Assembly (NCBI GenBank): GCA_900659855.1
Contig: CAACVI010000001.1
Span: 49,179-113,178, forward strand
Direction of reading: 5' to 3'
Length of the DNA: 64,000 bases
Origin: Candidatus Desulfarcum epimagneticum
Lineage (GTDB): Bacteria; Desulfobacterota; Desulfobacteria; Desulfobacterales; CR-1
This document shows positions 8,136 through 15,779 of the stretch, piece after piece. Positions within the stretch are counted from its first letter, which is position 1. Each line of letters starts with the position of its first letter. The translations under genes were made by a program, and so were the position numbers. The notes beneath the pieces were generated by a model that was not told where the DNA came from, did not search any database, and was given only the letters and a program-made list of their open reading frames with translations.

Positions 8136-9368
8136 TCACATGGCGAACTGGTTCATCTCGATGATGGGAAGCGCGATGGAAATCACGATGAAACCGATGA
8201 TGAGAGCCATAAAAAGGATCATCAAAGGCTCCAGCATCGAGGTCATGCCCGTGATGGCGCTCTCCACATCCTTTTCATAAATATCCGCCACTTTTTCAAG
8301 CATGTTTTCAAGGTCCCCGCTTTGCTCCCCCACCTGGATCATCTGGACGGACAAAACAGGAAAAATGTGTTGTTCAGACATGGATTCGGCCAGCCCCCGA
8401 CCCTTTCCCACCTCCTGGGCCACATTCTCCAGCGCGTCGGCGAAAAGCGTGTTGCCCGCGATGTTTTTGACGATGTCCAGGGCCTTGAGCATGGGCACAC
8501 CGTTGTCCAGGAGGGAGCCCAGGGTCCTGGAAAACCGCGAGGCGGCCAGTTTTTTAGTCAGCGCCCCGGCCACGGGAAAAGACAGCTTCATCTGGTCAAA
8601 GACATGCCTTCCCTTCGGGGTCTTGATGAAAAGATGGGCGCCGTAGGCGGCGGCGGCCAGAAGCGCCAGCGCCAGCCACCAGAATCCTTTGATGAAATCG
8701 CTCGCGCCGATGAGAATCACGGTGGGGGCGGGAAGGGCCTGGTTCATGTCTTCAAATATCGACGTGATTTTGGGAACCACGTATCCCATGAGCGCGAAAA
8801 GGGCCAGGGAGCCCGCTCCGACCATAAAGATCGGGTAATACAGCGCCCCTTTGATGCGAGAAGACAGGGCGTCTTGTCTTTCCGTGAGGTCCGCCAGGCG
8901 CTCCAGCACGATTTCCAGGGTGCCCGCCGTCTCCGCCGAGCGGATCATATTGATATAAAGGGACGAAAAAACCCCGGGATACCGGGACAGGGCCTGGGCG
9001 AAGCCCCCGCCCTCCACAATGGCGTCTTTGACCTGGGCCAGTATTTTTTTAAACGCCGCGGACTTGGTCTGGGGAATCAGGGTGTCCAGGGCGGACACCA
9101 GGGGCAGGCCGGCCCACAGCAGGGTGGAAAGCTGGCGGGTCATGACCGAGATGTCCGAAGGTTTAACCCGGGACAGGCGGCCCGCCAGAGTGAATCGTTT
9201 GATCCGGGCTTTTTTTTTCGACGGGGCGCCGGACAGCTCTTTCAAGGATATGGGATAGATGCCTGAATCCCGAAGCTTCCGTTTGGCCGCCGCCGCGCCC
9301 TCGGCGTCGATGATCCCGGCGTCTTTTTTTCCTTTGGCGTTTAAGGCGCTGTATTCAAATACGGGCAT
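8136..9368 (-). CDS. gspF: Type II secretion inner-membrane platform protein GspF
   Basis: Polytopic inner-membrane protein at the centre of the T2SS assembly platform. From the ATG at 9368 (MPVFEYSALNAKGKKDAG) it is 410 residues. It has two repeated T2SSF domains: one with LSTLLWAGLPLVSALDTL near residue 80, and one with LGSLLDNGVPMLKALDIV near residue 285. Transmembrane segments are seen near 175-195, 225-245 and the C-terminus. An ATG 18 bases further upstream lies inside repeat copy A and gives a non-family N-terminus, so I prefer 9368. It is the first gene of the gsp operon in this window. Confidence 0.95.
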   Translation of the reverse strand: MPVFEYSALNAKGKKDAGIIDAEGAAAAKRKLRDSGIYPISLKELSGAPSKKKARIKRFTLAGRLSRVKPSDISVMTRQLSTLLWAGLPLVSALDTLIPQTKSAAFKKILAQVKDAIVEGGGFAQALSRYPGVFSSLYINMIRSAETAGTLEIVLERLADLTERQDALSSRIKGALYYPIFMVGAGSLALFALMGYVVPKITSIFEDMNQALPAPTVILIGASDFIKGFWWLALALLAAAAYGAHLFIKTPKGRHVFDQMKLSFPVAGALTKKLAASRFSRTLGSLLDNGVPMLKALDIVKNIAGNTLFADALENVAQEVGKGRGLAESMSEQHIFPVLSVQMIQVGEQSGDLENMLEKVADIYEKDVESAITGMTSMLEPLMILFMALIIGFIVISIALPIIEMNQFAM

Positions 9369-9380
9369 GGGATTTGTGTC

Positions 9381-9519
9381 CGGCATCGTAAAAAAAATGT
9401 GTCGCAGCGCTTATTTTTAATTGAGGCATACTACATGTATTGCCTCAATTAAAAATAACCCCTACGCCTTGTATATCGAATTTTTACGATGCCGTCGTCC
9501 AGATGGTTGCGCGTTTATC
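9381..9519. repeat. Dispersed palindromic element, copy A
   Basis: About 139 bases. The core is a perfect 18-base inverted repeat, TTATTTTTAATTGAGGCA (9411-9428) against TGCCTCAATTAAAAATAA (9441-9458), around the 12-base loop TACTACATGTAT. Outside it, the arms continue imperfectly, from GCATCGTAAAAAA on the left to TTTTTACGATGCCG on the right. It lies directly upstream of gspF. Copy B shares the core with one base change per arm. Confidence 0.9.
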
Positions 9520-9565
9520 AAAAATATTTTCGGCAAAATCGCCGGTGTTTTGTTTCCTTTTTTTG

Positions 9566-9594
9566 ATGGTAACGCATCTTTTTTTTATTGTAAA
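9566..9594 (-). promoter_or_regulatory. Possible sigma70-type promoter for the gsp operon
   Basis: On the minus strand, TTTACA, a 17-base spacer, then TACCAT. It lies downstream of rsmB and upstream of repeat copy A and gspF. A transcript from here would carry the whole palindrome in its leader. The -10 box matches only four of six positions, so this is tentative. Confidence 0.35.
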
Positions 9595-9620
9595 CAGTTA
9601 TCTTTGGGTGATTTGTGTGA

Positions 9621-10982
9621 TTAATTTCCTGTTTTCTGGAAGCATACGGCGAAAAAACCGTCCATGTCATGCGGACTCGGGGAGGTCTTTAAAAACCCGG
9701 ACGCGCTCAAAAGCGCCCGGGCCTTTTCAGGCAGGCCCGGCGGGTCCGTGTCCACCGTGAATCCGGGGTTTTCGGCCAGAAACGCCTCCACGATTTCCTC
9801 GTTTTCCTCGGGCTCCATGCTGCACGCCGCGTACGCCAGGCGCCCCCCGGGTTTGACCCGGCCCGAGAGATTTTTCAAAAACAGACGCTGGCGTATGGCC
9901 GATTTTTTGATTTTGTCCGGAGAGGCGCTCCATTTGGCGTCCGGGTTTCGCCTCAGCACTCCCAGCCCCGAGCACGGGGCGTCCGCAAGGATCGCGTCAA
10001 AGGCTCCCATGCCCTGGATTTTTCGCGACAGGTCCCGACGGACGGTCCGGACCGGACCCGCGCCCAGCCGCTTCATTTCCACGGTCAGTTTCGCCAGTTT
10101 TTTTTCGCTTTTGTCCATGGCCCAAAGGGCGCCCTGGTTTCGCGTCAGCTGGGACAGGTGTCCGGTTTTGCCCCCGAGCCCGGCGCAGGCGTCCAGAATG
10201 ATCCGGCCGGGGTCCGGGCTCAGCATGTATGACACCAGCTGGGCCGCCTCGTCCTGAACCTGGAACCACCCGTTTTGAAACTCGGGGGATTTGAAAAGAT
10301 CCCGGCCGGCGCCCCGGACCGTCACCCCGTCCGGGGAAAACCGGGTTTTTTCCCCAAAAAACCCCCGGGATTCCAGGGCGCGGATGAGGGCGTCCCGGTC
10401 CGTGGCCAGGGTGTTGACCCGAAGGGTCAGGGGGGGGATTTGATTCATGGCGTCACAAAGCGCGGCGGTTTTTTGGGGGCCCATGCGATCCAGCCAGCGT
10501 CGGATGAGCCATTTGGGAAAAGACTTTCGCGCCGCCAGCGCCCCGGCCGGATCTGTTTGAAAATCCGGAAAAATGTCTTCGTCCGCCCCGGCCCTGGCCG
10601 CGTTTCTTAAAACGGCGTTCACAAATTTGGCCACCCAGGGCCCGGAAAAGGTTTTCACCAGATCCACGGACGTGTTCACGGCGGCGGACACGGGGGTTTT
10701 GTCCATGCGTTGGACCTGGAAAAGCCCCATGCGCAGCGCGTTTAAAACCCTGGGGTCTATTTTTTCAAGGGGAATGTTTGACAAACAGACCAGCGCGGCG
10801 TCAAGCCGGCCCCGCCACCTCGTGGTCCCCAGGACCAGGGCGTTTAAAAGGGCCCGGTCTTTTTTTCCCAAAGGCGTCCGGGCGTCGGCCTCCTCCATGA
10901 GATCGTCCAGGGTTTTCCGGCCGGAGTCCAGCCGGTTGAGGATGGACAGGGCGATTTTCCGGGGGTCTCGGCGCGGGGTCAT
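9621..10982 (-). CDS. rsmB: 16S rRNA m5C967 methyltransferase RsmB
   Basis: Transfers a methyl group from SAM to C967 of 16S rRNA. Started at the ATG at 10982, 20 bases after the fmt stop, giving 453 residues; the longer frame would run back through fmt. Visible parts: an N-terminal NusB-like RNA-binding domain (about residues 1-140); a SAM-binding motif DACAGLGGKTGHLSQL near residue 262; motif IV ADAPCSGLGVLRRN near 330 with its cysteine; and the second conserved cysteine in AACSMEPEEN near 382. It is the last gene of the ribF-def-fmt-rsmB cluster. Confidence 0.93.
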   Translation of the reverse strand: MTPRRDPRKIALSILNRLDSGRKTLDDLMEEADARTPLGKKDRALLNALVLGTTRWRGRLDAALVCLSNIPLEKIDPRVLNALRMGLFQVQRMDKTPVSAAVNTSVDLVKTFSGPWVAKFVNAVLRNAARAGADEDIFPDFQTDPAGALAARKSFPKWLIRRWLDRMGPQKTAALCDAMNQIPPLTLRVNTLATDRDALIRALESRGFFGEKTRFSPDGVTVRGAGRDLFKSPEFQNGWFQVQDEAAQLVSYMLSPDPGRIILDACAGLGGKTGHLSQLTRNQGALWAMDKSEKKLAKLTVEMKRLGAGPVRTVRRDLSRKIQGMGAFDAILADAPCSGLGVLRRNPDAKWSASPDKIKKSAIRQRLFLKNLSGRVKPGGRLAYAACSMEPEENEEIVEAFLAENPGFTVDTDPPGLPEKARALLSASGFLKTSPSPHDMDGFFAVCFQKTGN

Positions 10983-11001
10983 GGTTTTTCGCGTCCACGC
11001 A

Positions 11002-11979
11002 TCACTCAAAGGCCCACCCGGGAGAGGGTTTCCAGCCCTTGAGAAAATCTTTGGCCAAAAGCCGCTTTCCCGATTCCGGCTGGAGCTCCAGAATGGAAAG
11101 GGCGCCCTGGCCGGTCTTGACGCAAAGGGAATCGGGCGAATCCGTGGAAATAGCGCCCGGGGAAATGAAAATGGCGCCCGGCGGACCCGGCAGGCGCCGC
11201 TCAAGGGCGGCGGCTTTGAAAAATTTAAACCGTTTGCCCCGGCAAAAGGAAAAGGCCCCGGGCCAGGGTGTCACGCCCTGAATGAAGGACTCCAGGTCCC
11301 GGGCGGGTTTTTCCCAGTCCACGCGGCCGTCTTTTTTCTTCAGCAAAGGCGCCCGGGTGGCCCGGGAATGGTCCTGGGGCCGGGGAACGGCCGTTTTCTT
11401 TTTCATCGCGTCAAGGGTCTGGACCAGGAGATCCGCGCCGATCCGGGCCAGGCGGTCATGGAGGGTCGCGGAGTCGTCGTCCGGGCCGATGGGGGTTTTG
11501 ACGGAAAAAAGGATGTCGCCCGCGTCCATCTCCCGGCTCATGAGCATGGTGGAGACCCCGGTCTCTTTCTCCCCATTGATCAGCGCCCACTGGATCGGGG
11601 CCGGGCCCCGGTATCGGGGAAGGAGGGAGGGGTGGACGTTGACGGCGCCCAGGGCCGGGATTTTGAGCGCGTCTTCGGGAAGCAGCTCCCCGTAGGCCAC
11701 CACCGCCAGAAAATCGGGGTCGGCGTTTTGGAGCGCGTCCACAAAGGCCGGGTCTTTGGCGGACTCCGGCTGGATGAGCGAAAGCCCCATTTCAAGGGCC
11801 GCCTCCTTCACCGGCGATCCGGAGCGTTTGCGTCCCCGGCCTTTTTTTCGGTCGGGCCGGGTGACGGCGAGAACCACGTCATGGCCGCTTTTTACCAGGG
11901 CGCGCAGGGACGGAACGGCGAAATCAGGCGAGCCCATAAACACGACCCGGGATTTTTTTTCTTTCGATTCGTTTGTCAT
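11002..11979 (-). CDS. fmt: Methionyl-tRNA formyltransferase
   Basis: Formylates the amino group of initiator Met-tRNA using 10-formyl-tetrahydrofolate. The 325 residues have the N-terminal formyltransferase fold (VVFMGSPDFAVPSLRAL, about residues 12-28), the catalytic signature HPSLLPRYRGPAPIQWALI near residue 115, and a C-terminal OB-like tRNA-binding domain (WPGAFSFCRGKRFKFFKA). The ATG overlaps the def stop by four bases. The pairing with def, which removes the formyl group later, is conserved across bacteria. Confidence 0.96.
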   Translation of the reverse strand: MTNESKEKKSRVVFMGSPDFAVPSLRALVKSGHDVVLAVTRPDRKKGRGRKRSGSPVKEAALEMGLSLIQPESAKDPAFVDALQNADPDFLAVVAYGELLPEDALKIPALGAVNVHPSLLPRYRGPAPIQWALINGEKETGVSTMLMSREMDAGDILFSVKTPIGPDDDSATLHDRLARIGADLLVQTLDAMKKKTAVPRPQDHSRATRAPLLKKKDGRVDWEKPARDLESFIQGVTPWPGAFSFCRGKRFKFFKAAALERRLPGPPGAIFISPGAISTDSPDSLCVKTGQGALSILELQPESGKRLLAKDFLKGWKPSPGWAFE

Positions 11980-12494
11980 GCGCGCGCGCGGGCCTTTTTT
12001 TTCAGGCGTTTTTTATAAAAAGAGCGTTTCAAAGCGCTGATCCGGTCGATGAAAAGCAGGCCGCTTAAATGATCCGTCTCATGCTGGAGGATGACGGCGA
12101 GCATGCCGTCGGCCTTGATCCGGACGGGCCGGCCCCGCCGGTCCAGGCCGTCCACCGTTACCTGTCCGCTTCGGGACACATCGCATTTAAAGCCCGGAAC
12201 GCTTAAACAGCCCTCTTTTTTGGACGTAAGGCTTCCGGACCGGGAAACGATGACCGGGTTGACCAGGGCCTCGAAAGACTGGGAGATATTCCCCTCCTCA
12301 TCAGGCCGGGTGTACACAATGATCTGTTTGTCCTGTCCCACCTGGTTGGCCGCCAGCCCCACCCCCGGGGCCGCGAACATGGTCTCCGCCATGCGGTCGA
12401 TGAGTTTGCGCGCGGAGGCGTCCACCCGGTCCAACGGTTTGGCCGGCTCCGCAAGAAAGGGGTCCGGGTATGTGAGAATGTCAAGCAGGGCCAT
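11976..12494 (-). CDS. def: Peptide deformylase
   Basis: Metalloenzyme that removes the formyl group from nascent N-formylmethionine. The ATG at 12494 is preceded by AAGGAG at good spacing and gives 172 residues. All three motifs are present: GVGLAANQVG, EGCLSVPG (metal-ligand Cys) and QHETDHLSG (two metal-ligand His and the catalytic Glu). It overlaps the end of the upstream membrane-protein gene by 14 bases and fmt by four. Confidence 0.97.
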   Translation of the reverse strand: MALLDILTYPDPFLAEPAKPLDRVDASARKLIDRMAETMFAAPGVGLAANQVGQDKQIIVYTRPDEEGNISQSFEALVNPVIVSRSGSLTSKKEGCLSVPGFKCDVSRSGQVTVDGLDRRGRPVRIKADGMLAVILQHETDHLSGLLFIDRISALKRSFYKKRLKKKARARA

Positions 12495-13557
12495 TTTCGC
12501 TCTCCTTTTTTGAGGCAAGGGCTTTTAATATGCCGGTTCCCGTGATGGCGGCGGAAATCATGCCGGCCGCGATGACCGGGAAAACCTGAACCGCGTGGTT
12601 GGCCAGGGTAAAACCGGCGGCCTGGGTTTTAGAAACCCCGAAAAGAGACAGGGCGAACACGCCCCCGGCCTCCCATATGCCCCAGAAGCCCGGAACCGAG
12701 GGCAGGGCGATGAAAAAACAGATGATGATCAAAGAGGCCGCCATCTCCGGAAAAGTCAGATCAATGCCCGGGCTTCCCAGGGACATGACGTAAAACGACA
12801 GGGCGGAAAAGAGCCACACCCCAAACGTATGGGCCAGGCAGATGGAGATTTTTTTAAACGACCGGATCATCGCAAACCCGGCCCCCAGGTTCTCCAGAAC
12901 GCCGGGTCCCGGACGGTTTCGTTTTTTGTTTAAAGTCGGGAAGACCCGGTCCAGGGGCCTTTTCAAAAAACGGATCAAGGCCTCTCCCATTTCACGGGTC
13001 CTTCTGATTATAATAAGCGCCATTCCGAGAAAAATCAACGCCGTGAGTTTCATCATTCCGAACGCGATGTCTTTTAAAAGGTCCGGGGTCAGGTGATAGG
13101 GGCCGAAGGGGATGTCCAGGCCGGGGTCCATGTCCACCGCGAAAAAAAGCAGGGCCAGGCTGAGGCATAAAAATCCCATGTCGAACAGCCGCTCCAGCGC
13201 CACGGAGGCCACGGTGGTGGAAAGGGGAATTTTTTCGTTTTTCAGCAAAATGAGGGGGCGGGCCGCCTCGCCCATCCGGGCCGGCAGAAGGCAGTTTAAG
13301 CCAAAGGCGATCATGGTGGGGTGGAAGGCCCGCCAGAAGCCCAGGGGCCGGGCCGATTCCAGGATGGCCCGCCACCGGACGACCCGCATGACAAAAGCGG
13401 CGGCCAGAAAAAAAATGGACGGCGCGATCCAGATATAGTCGATGGCGCCCATGTAGGCGAACAGATCGTCAAAGGGCACGTTTTGAAACGCCAGGAAAAA
13501 AGCGCCCGCCGACACGGCGGCGCCCAGGATCAATGAGACGATGATTTTGGTTTTCAT
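12481..13557 (-). CDS. Lysylphosphatidylglycerol synthase-type (UPF0104/AglD) membrane protein
   Basis: Integral membrane protein of the LPG synthase transmembrane-domain / flippase-like family; its substrate is unknown. About seven to eight hydrophobic segments are visible over 358 residues. Family-typical stretches are MRVVRWRAILESARP near residue 58, GLNCLLPARMGEAARPLIL near residue 90 and LERLFDMGFLCLSLAL near residue 122. The ATG at 13557 overlaps the ribF stop by one base; a GTG one codon earlier is possible. It is cotranscribed with ribF and def, which does not reveal its job. Confidence 0.8.
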   Translation of the reverse strand: MKTKIIVSLILGAAVSAGAFFLAFQNVPFDDLFAYMGAIDYIWIAPSIFFLAAAFVMRVVRWRAILESARPLGFWRAFHPTMIAFGLNCLLPARMGEAARPLILLKNEKIPLSTTVASVALERLFDMGFLCLSLALLFFAVDMDPGLDIPFGPYHLTPDLLKDIAFGMMKLTALIFLGMALIIIRRTREMGEALIRFLKRPLDRVFPTLNKKRNRPGPGVLENLGAGFAMIRSFKKISICLAHTFGVWLFSALSFYVMSLGSPGIDLTFPEMAASLIIICFFIALPSVPGFWGIWEAGGVFALSLFGVSKTQAAGFTLANHAVQVFPVIAAGMISAAITGTGILKALASKKESENGPA

Positions 13558-14504
13558 CACTGATCCGAAGCGGCCGACAAAATCTCCCGGGCCCGGGCCG
13601 CGTCTTTTTCAATCTGCTCCGAAAGCGCGGGAATGTCGGGGAATTTTTTTTCGTCCCGAATTTTTTCCACAAACGAGACGCTGATTTCCCGCCCGTATAT
13701 GTCCTGGTCGAAATCCAGGATATGGATTTCCACCGTGAAGATATGGTCGTCAAAGGTGGGGCTGACCCCCACATTGGCCGCGCCCTGGAAACGGACCCCG
13801 TCCAGATCCACAAAAACGGCGTACACCCCGGCGCTGGGGCACAGAAGCTCTTTTAAGGAGATGTTGGCCGTGGGAAAGCCCACCAGCCGGCCGCCCCGGT
13901 TCCGGCCCCGCCTCACCGTTCCCTCCGCCTGGTAATGCCGGCCCAGAAGCCCGGCGGCATCCGCCACTTTTCCCCGGGAGATCAGGGCGCGTATTTTCGT
14001 GCTGCTGATTTTTCCGCCTTCTTCGCCCGGAATGGGCAGCCAGTCCACCGTGTCCACCTCAAATCCGAATTTTTCGGAGTACTCCCGCAGAAGCCGGATG
14101 TCGCCCTCCCTGTTTTTTCCAAAGGAATAGTCCCGGCCCACCACCACGGCCCGGGCGCCGATTTTTTTCGCCAGGATATCCCGGGCGAACGCCTCGGCGG
14201 TCAGGGACGCGAACTCCCGGGTGAACGGCGCGCAGATCATCACATCCAGGCCCGCTTCGCGGATCAGGTTTTTTTTCCGCTCATAGGAGGTGATCAGCGG
14301 GGGCTTTTTTTTACCCGTGATAATCCGCGAGGGATGGGGCTCAAAGGTCATGACGATGGAGGTTCCGTCCATAAGGGCGGCCTTTTTCATCACTTTTTCA
14401 AACAGGGTCTGATGCCCCCTGTGAACCCCGTCAAAATTGCCGATGGTCACGACCCCGTTTTGAAAGGGACGCTCAATGGATTCAATGTCTTCAAAAACCC
14501 GCAT
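13557..14504 (-). CDS. ribF: Bifunctional riboflavin kinase / FAD synthetase
   Basis: Converts riboflavin to FMN and then FAD. The 315 residues hold an N-terminal FMN adenylyltransferase domain with a nucleotidyl-transferase motif (ITIGNFDGVHRGHQTLF, about residues 20-37) and TFEPHPSR near 55. The C-terminal riboflavin kinase domain (from about residue 185) carries the FPTANISL signature and DFDQDIYGREISVSFV. The ATG at 14504 lies behind a leader with a TATAAT at 14524-14529 on the minus strand. It heads the cluster through rsmB. Confidence 0.96.
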   Translation of the reverse strand: MRVFEDIESIERPFQNGVVTIGNFDGVHRGHQTLFEKVMKKAALMDGTSIVMTFEPHPSRIITGKKKPPLITSYERKKNLIREAGLDVMICAPFTREFASLTAEAFARDILAKKIGARAVVVGRDYSFGKNREGDIRLLREYSEKFGFEVDTVDWLPIPGEEGGKISSTKIRALISRGKVADAAGLLGRHYQAEGTVRRGRNRGGRLVGFPTANISLKELLCPSAGVYAVFVDLDGVRFQGAANVGVSPTFDDHIFTVEIHILDFDQDIYGREISVSFVEKIRDEKKFPDIPALSEQIEKDAARAREILSAASDQ

Positions 14505-14532
14505 GCTTTTTTAAAAATCCTTCATTATAGTC

Positions 14533-14561
14533 TTGACAAGAACCGCAAATCAGAATATGTA
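14533..14561 (+). promoter_or_regulatory. Sigma70-type promoter for tRNA-Leu
   Basis: TTGACA, a 17-base spacer, then TATGTA, ending 83 bases before the tRNA. A TATAAT for the opposite direction (ribF) lies at 14524-14529, so the two promoters are divergent and overlap closely. Evidence is sequence match and position only. Confidence 0.55.
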
Positions 14562-14644
14562 ATTCACTTATCAGATTAAATCAATCTTTTAGTTGCGGTT
14601 TTCCATGTTTTTTTTAAAAAGCGGGCGCCGCGACTCTTTTCAGG

Positions 14645-14731
14645 GCCGAAGTGGCGGAATTGGCAGACGCGCTAGGTTCAGGGTCTAGTGGGGGTATCTC
14701 CGTGGGAGTTCGAGTCTCCCCTTCGGCACCA
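14645..14731 (+). tRNA. tRNA-Leu (anticodon CAG)
   Basis: An 87-base class II tRNA with encoded CCA. The acceptor stem is GCCGAAG/CTTCGGC, and a D-arm typical of leucine tRNAs follows (TGGCGGAATTGGCAGACGCG). The anticodon stem CTAGG/TCTAG encloses the loop TTCAGGG, with anticodon CAG. A long variable arm and the T-arm GGAGTTCGAGTCTCC complete it. The AT-richer accessory stretch starts right after it. Confidence 0.97.
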
Positions 14732-14991
14732 TTCTTAATTCAATCGTCCGTCATCATTCAATTCTTTGGGCGGATACTTCCGTCTTTTTTCCATGGAAAC
14801 AGGGACCGGTGAAAAAAAGCGCCTGACACGGCGCCCTTGATTTTTTCAAAAAGATGGGGGGATGTGGACTGGAACAGCGGATTCATCCACGTCCAGAGAA
14901 GTTGCAGAAGGACCGCCCATATCCGGCAGTCCACCAAAACCGCAACCTTCAGAAAGTGTCCATTAAAACCATACCACCTCAAATTTCCATA
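14732..14991. other. Gene-free stretch after tRNA-Leu
   Basis: I see no convincing gene in these 260 bases. Open frames on both strands overlap here, but none has a ribosome-binding site or a recognisable family. Composition is AT-richer than the surrounding genes. I looked for a repeat of the tRNA 3' end that would mark an integration site, here and up to 16.7 kb, and found none. Confidence 0.5.
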
Positions 14992-15240
14992 TCAACAATT
15001 AAGCGGTCGGGAGATGCTTTCCAAGTATAAAGTGTCGGGACAAAAATCCTGACCGCCTTGCCATCGAATGCTTCCAAGCATCGGCTTTACCGAATTAAAC
15101 GCTCTTAAATCCTTTAATTCCCTGAAAATGCCTTTATCTAAGTAAGGCCTGACATCGAATATTTTGTTTTCCCCGTTATCAAATGTCAGGTTGATTGTGT
15201 AATCAGGGTTAGGCGAGACTTTTCTGACTCTTGGATTCAC
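14992..15240 (-). CDS. DUF2442 domain protein
   Basis: Small protein (82 residues) of the DUF2442 family, recognised by the run from RVRKVSPNPDYTINLTF through FDVRPYLDKGIFRELKD to GGQDFCPDTLYLES. The family occurs mostly as the second gene of two-gene modules with DUF4160 proteins. A toxin-antitoxin-like role has been suggested for such pairs but not shown here. The start is a GTG at 15240 with AAGGGA six bases upstream, ten bases after the DUF4160 stop. The GC content is visibly lower than in flanking housekeeping genes. Confidence 0.82.
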   Translation of the reverse strand: MNPRVRKVSPNPDYTINLTFDNGENKIFDVRPYLDKGIFRELKDLRAFNSVKPMLGSIRWQGGQDFCPDTLYLESISRPLNC

Positions 15241-15250
15241 GACAATTCCC

Positions 15251-15521
15251 TTATTTTAATGGATCTATTTTAAATATGTCCTGACCGTTTACGGCAAGCT
15301 CCCAGTTTGCCATCAGTTCGTCTTTATGTATTTCAATCCACGCCTGAACAAGCTTCATTTTATTTCTCTTTAATTCTCCGTCAATGATTTTTCCTTCGGG
15401 AATTGAAAAAAACGCCTTCCTGTTCCTGATATTTGACATGGATATGAGGCATATGGTGTTTTTTGTTATCGAAAAAATACATGGAAATTATAATTCCATA
15501 AAACATCGATATTATGGCCAT
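15251..15521 (-). pseudogene. DUF4160 protein, frameshifted at a homopolymer
   Basis: Reading from an ATG at 15521 with GGAG upstream gives MAIISMFYGIIISMYFFDN and then HIHVKYQEQEGV, a normal DUF4160 N-terminus. The frame then breaks at a run of seven T (minus strand; 15406-15412). Removing one T joins it to FSIPEGKIIDGELKRNKMKL and the family's C-terminus ending IFKIDPLK. The repaired protein would be about 89 residues, the usual length. Either the gene is broken, the sequence has an indel error, or the run supports slippage. It is followed after ten bases by its usual partner, DUF2442. Confidence 0.8.
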
Positions 15522-15689
15522 GTCTTATTCTCCGGCGCCGTTGTGGTCATTATGTCCGTTTCCCGATTGCTCAGGCCGCGCTTGCGTCATATTATGCTGG
15601 ATGGTTACCCGGGTCACCTTTTAAACTGAAGCGTGGACACAATAAATTTCGTGTCCAGCGCCGAATTCTTTCCCCGCATCACTTCGTTC

Positions 15690-15765
15690 CCGGCACATGG
15701 CGACGTTGGGTTTCGTTCCTCAAGCCAACTACGCCGCTAATGGCGTTGGGCGTTGCAAAGCATGA
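15690..15765. repeat. Degenerate hairpin-type repeat
   Basis: The stretch contains GTTGGGTTTCGTTCCTCAAG followed by CCAACTACGCC, then GCTAAT and GGCGTTGGGC. The first part is an imperfect hairpin (TTGGGTT/AAGCCAA) resembling a widely dispersed bacterial palindrome. The second is a stem GCC(C)AACGCC/GGCGTAGTTGGC. It lies downstream of the methyltransferase gene and may be a remnant of mobile DNA. Confidence 0.35.
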
Positions 15766-15779
15766 TTTGCCTGTGTGTT

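Noticed and set aside
14645..14731. tRNA-Leu as an integration site for the patch behind it.
   Set aside because: No integrase gene and no repeat of the tRNA 3' end was found. Kept only as a composition-based suspicion.
14758..14982. A 74-codon frame after tRNA-Leu.
   Set aside because: No ribosome-binding site or family, and it overlaps an open frame on the other strand; most likely chance.
15690..15765. Integron attC site next to the methyltransferase and DUF genes.
   Set aside because: It ends in GTTGGGC and has stems, but spacing and paired boxes do not fit, and no integrase is present.
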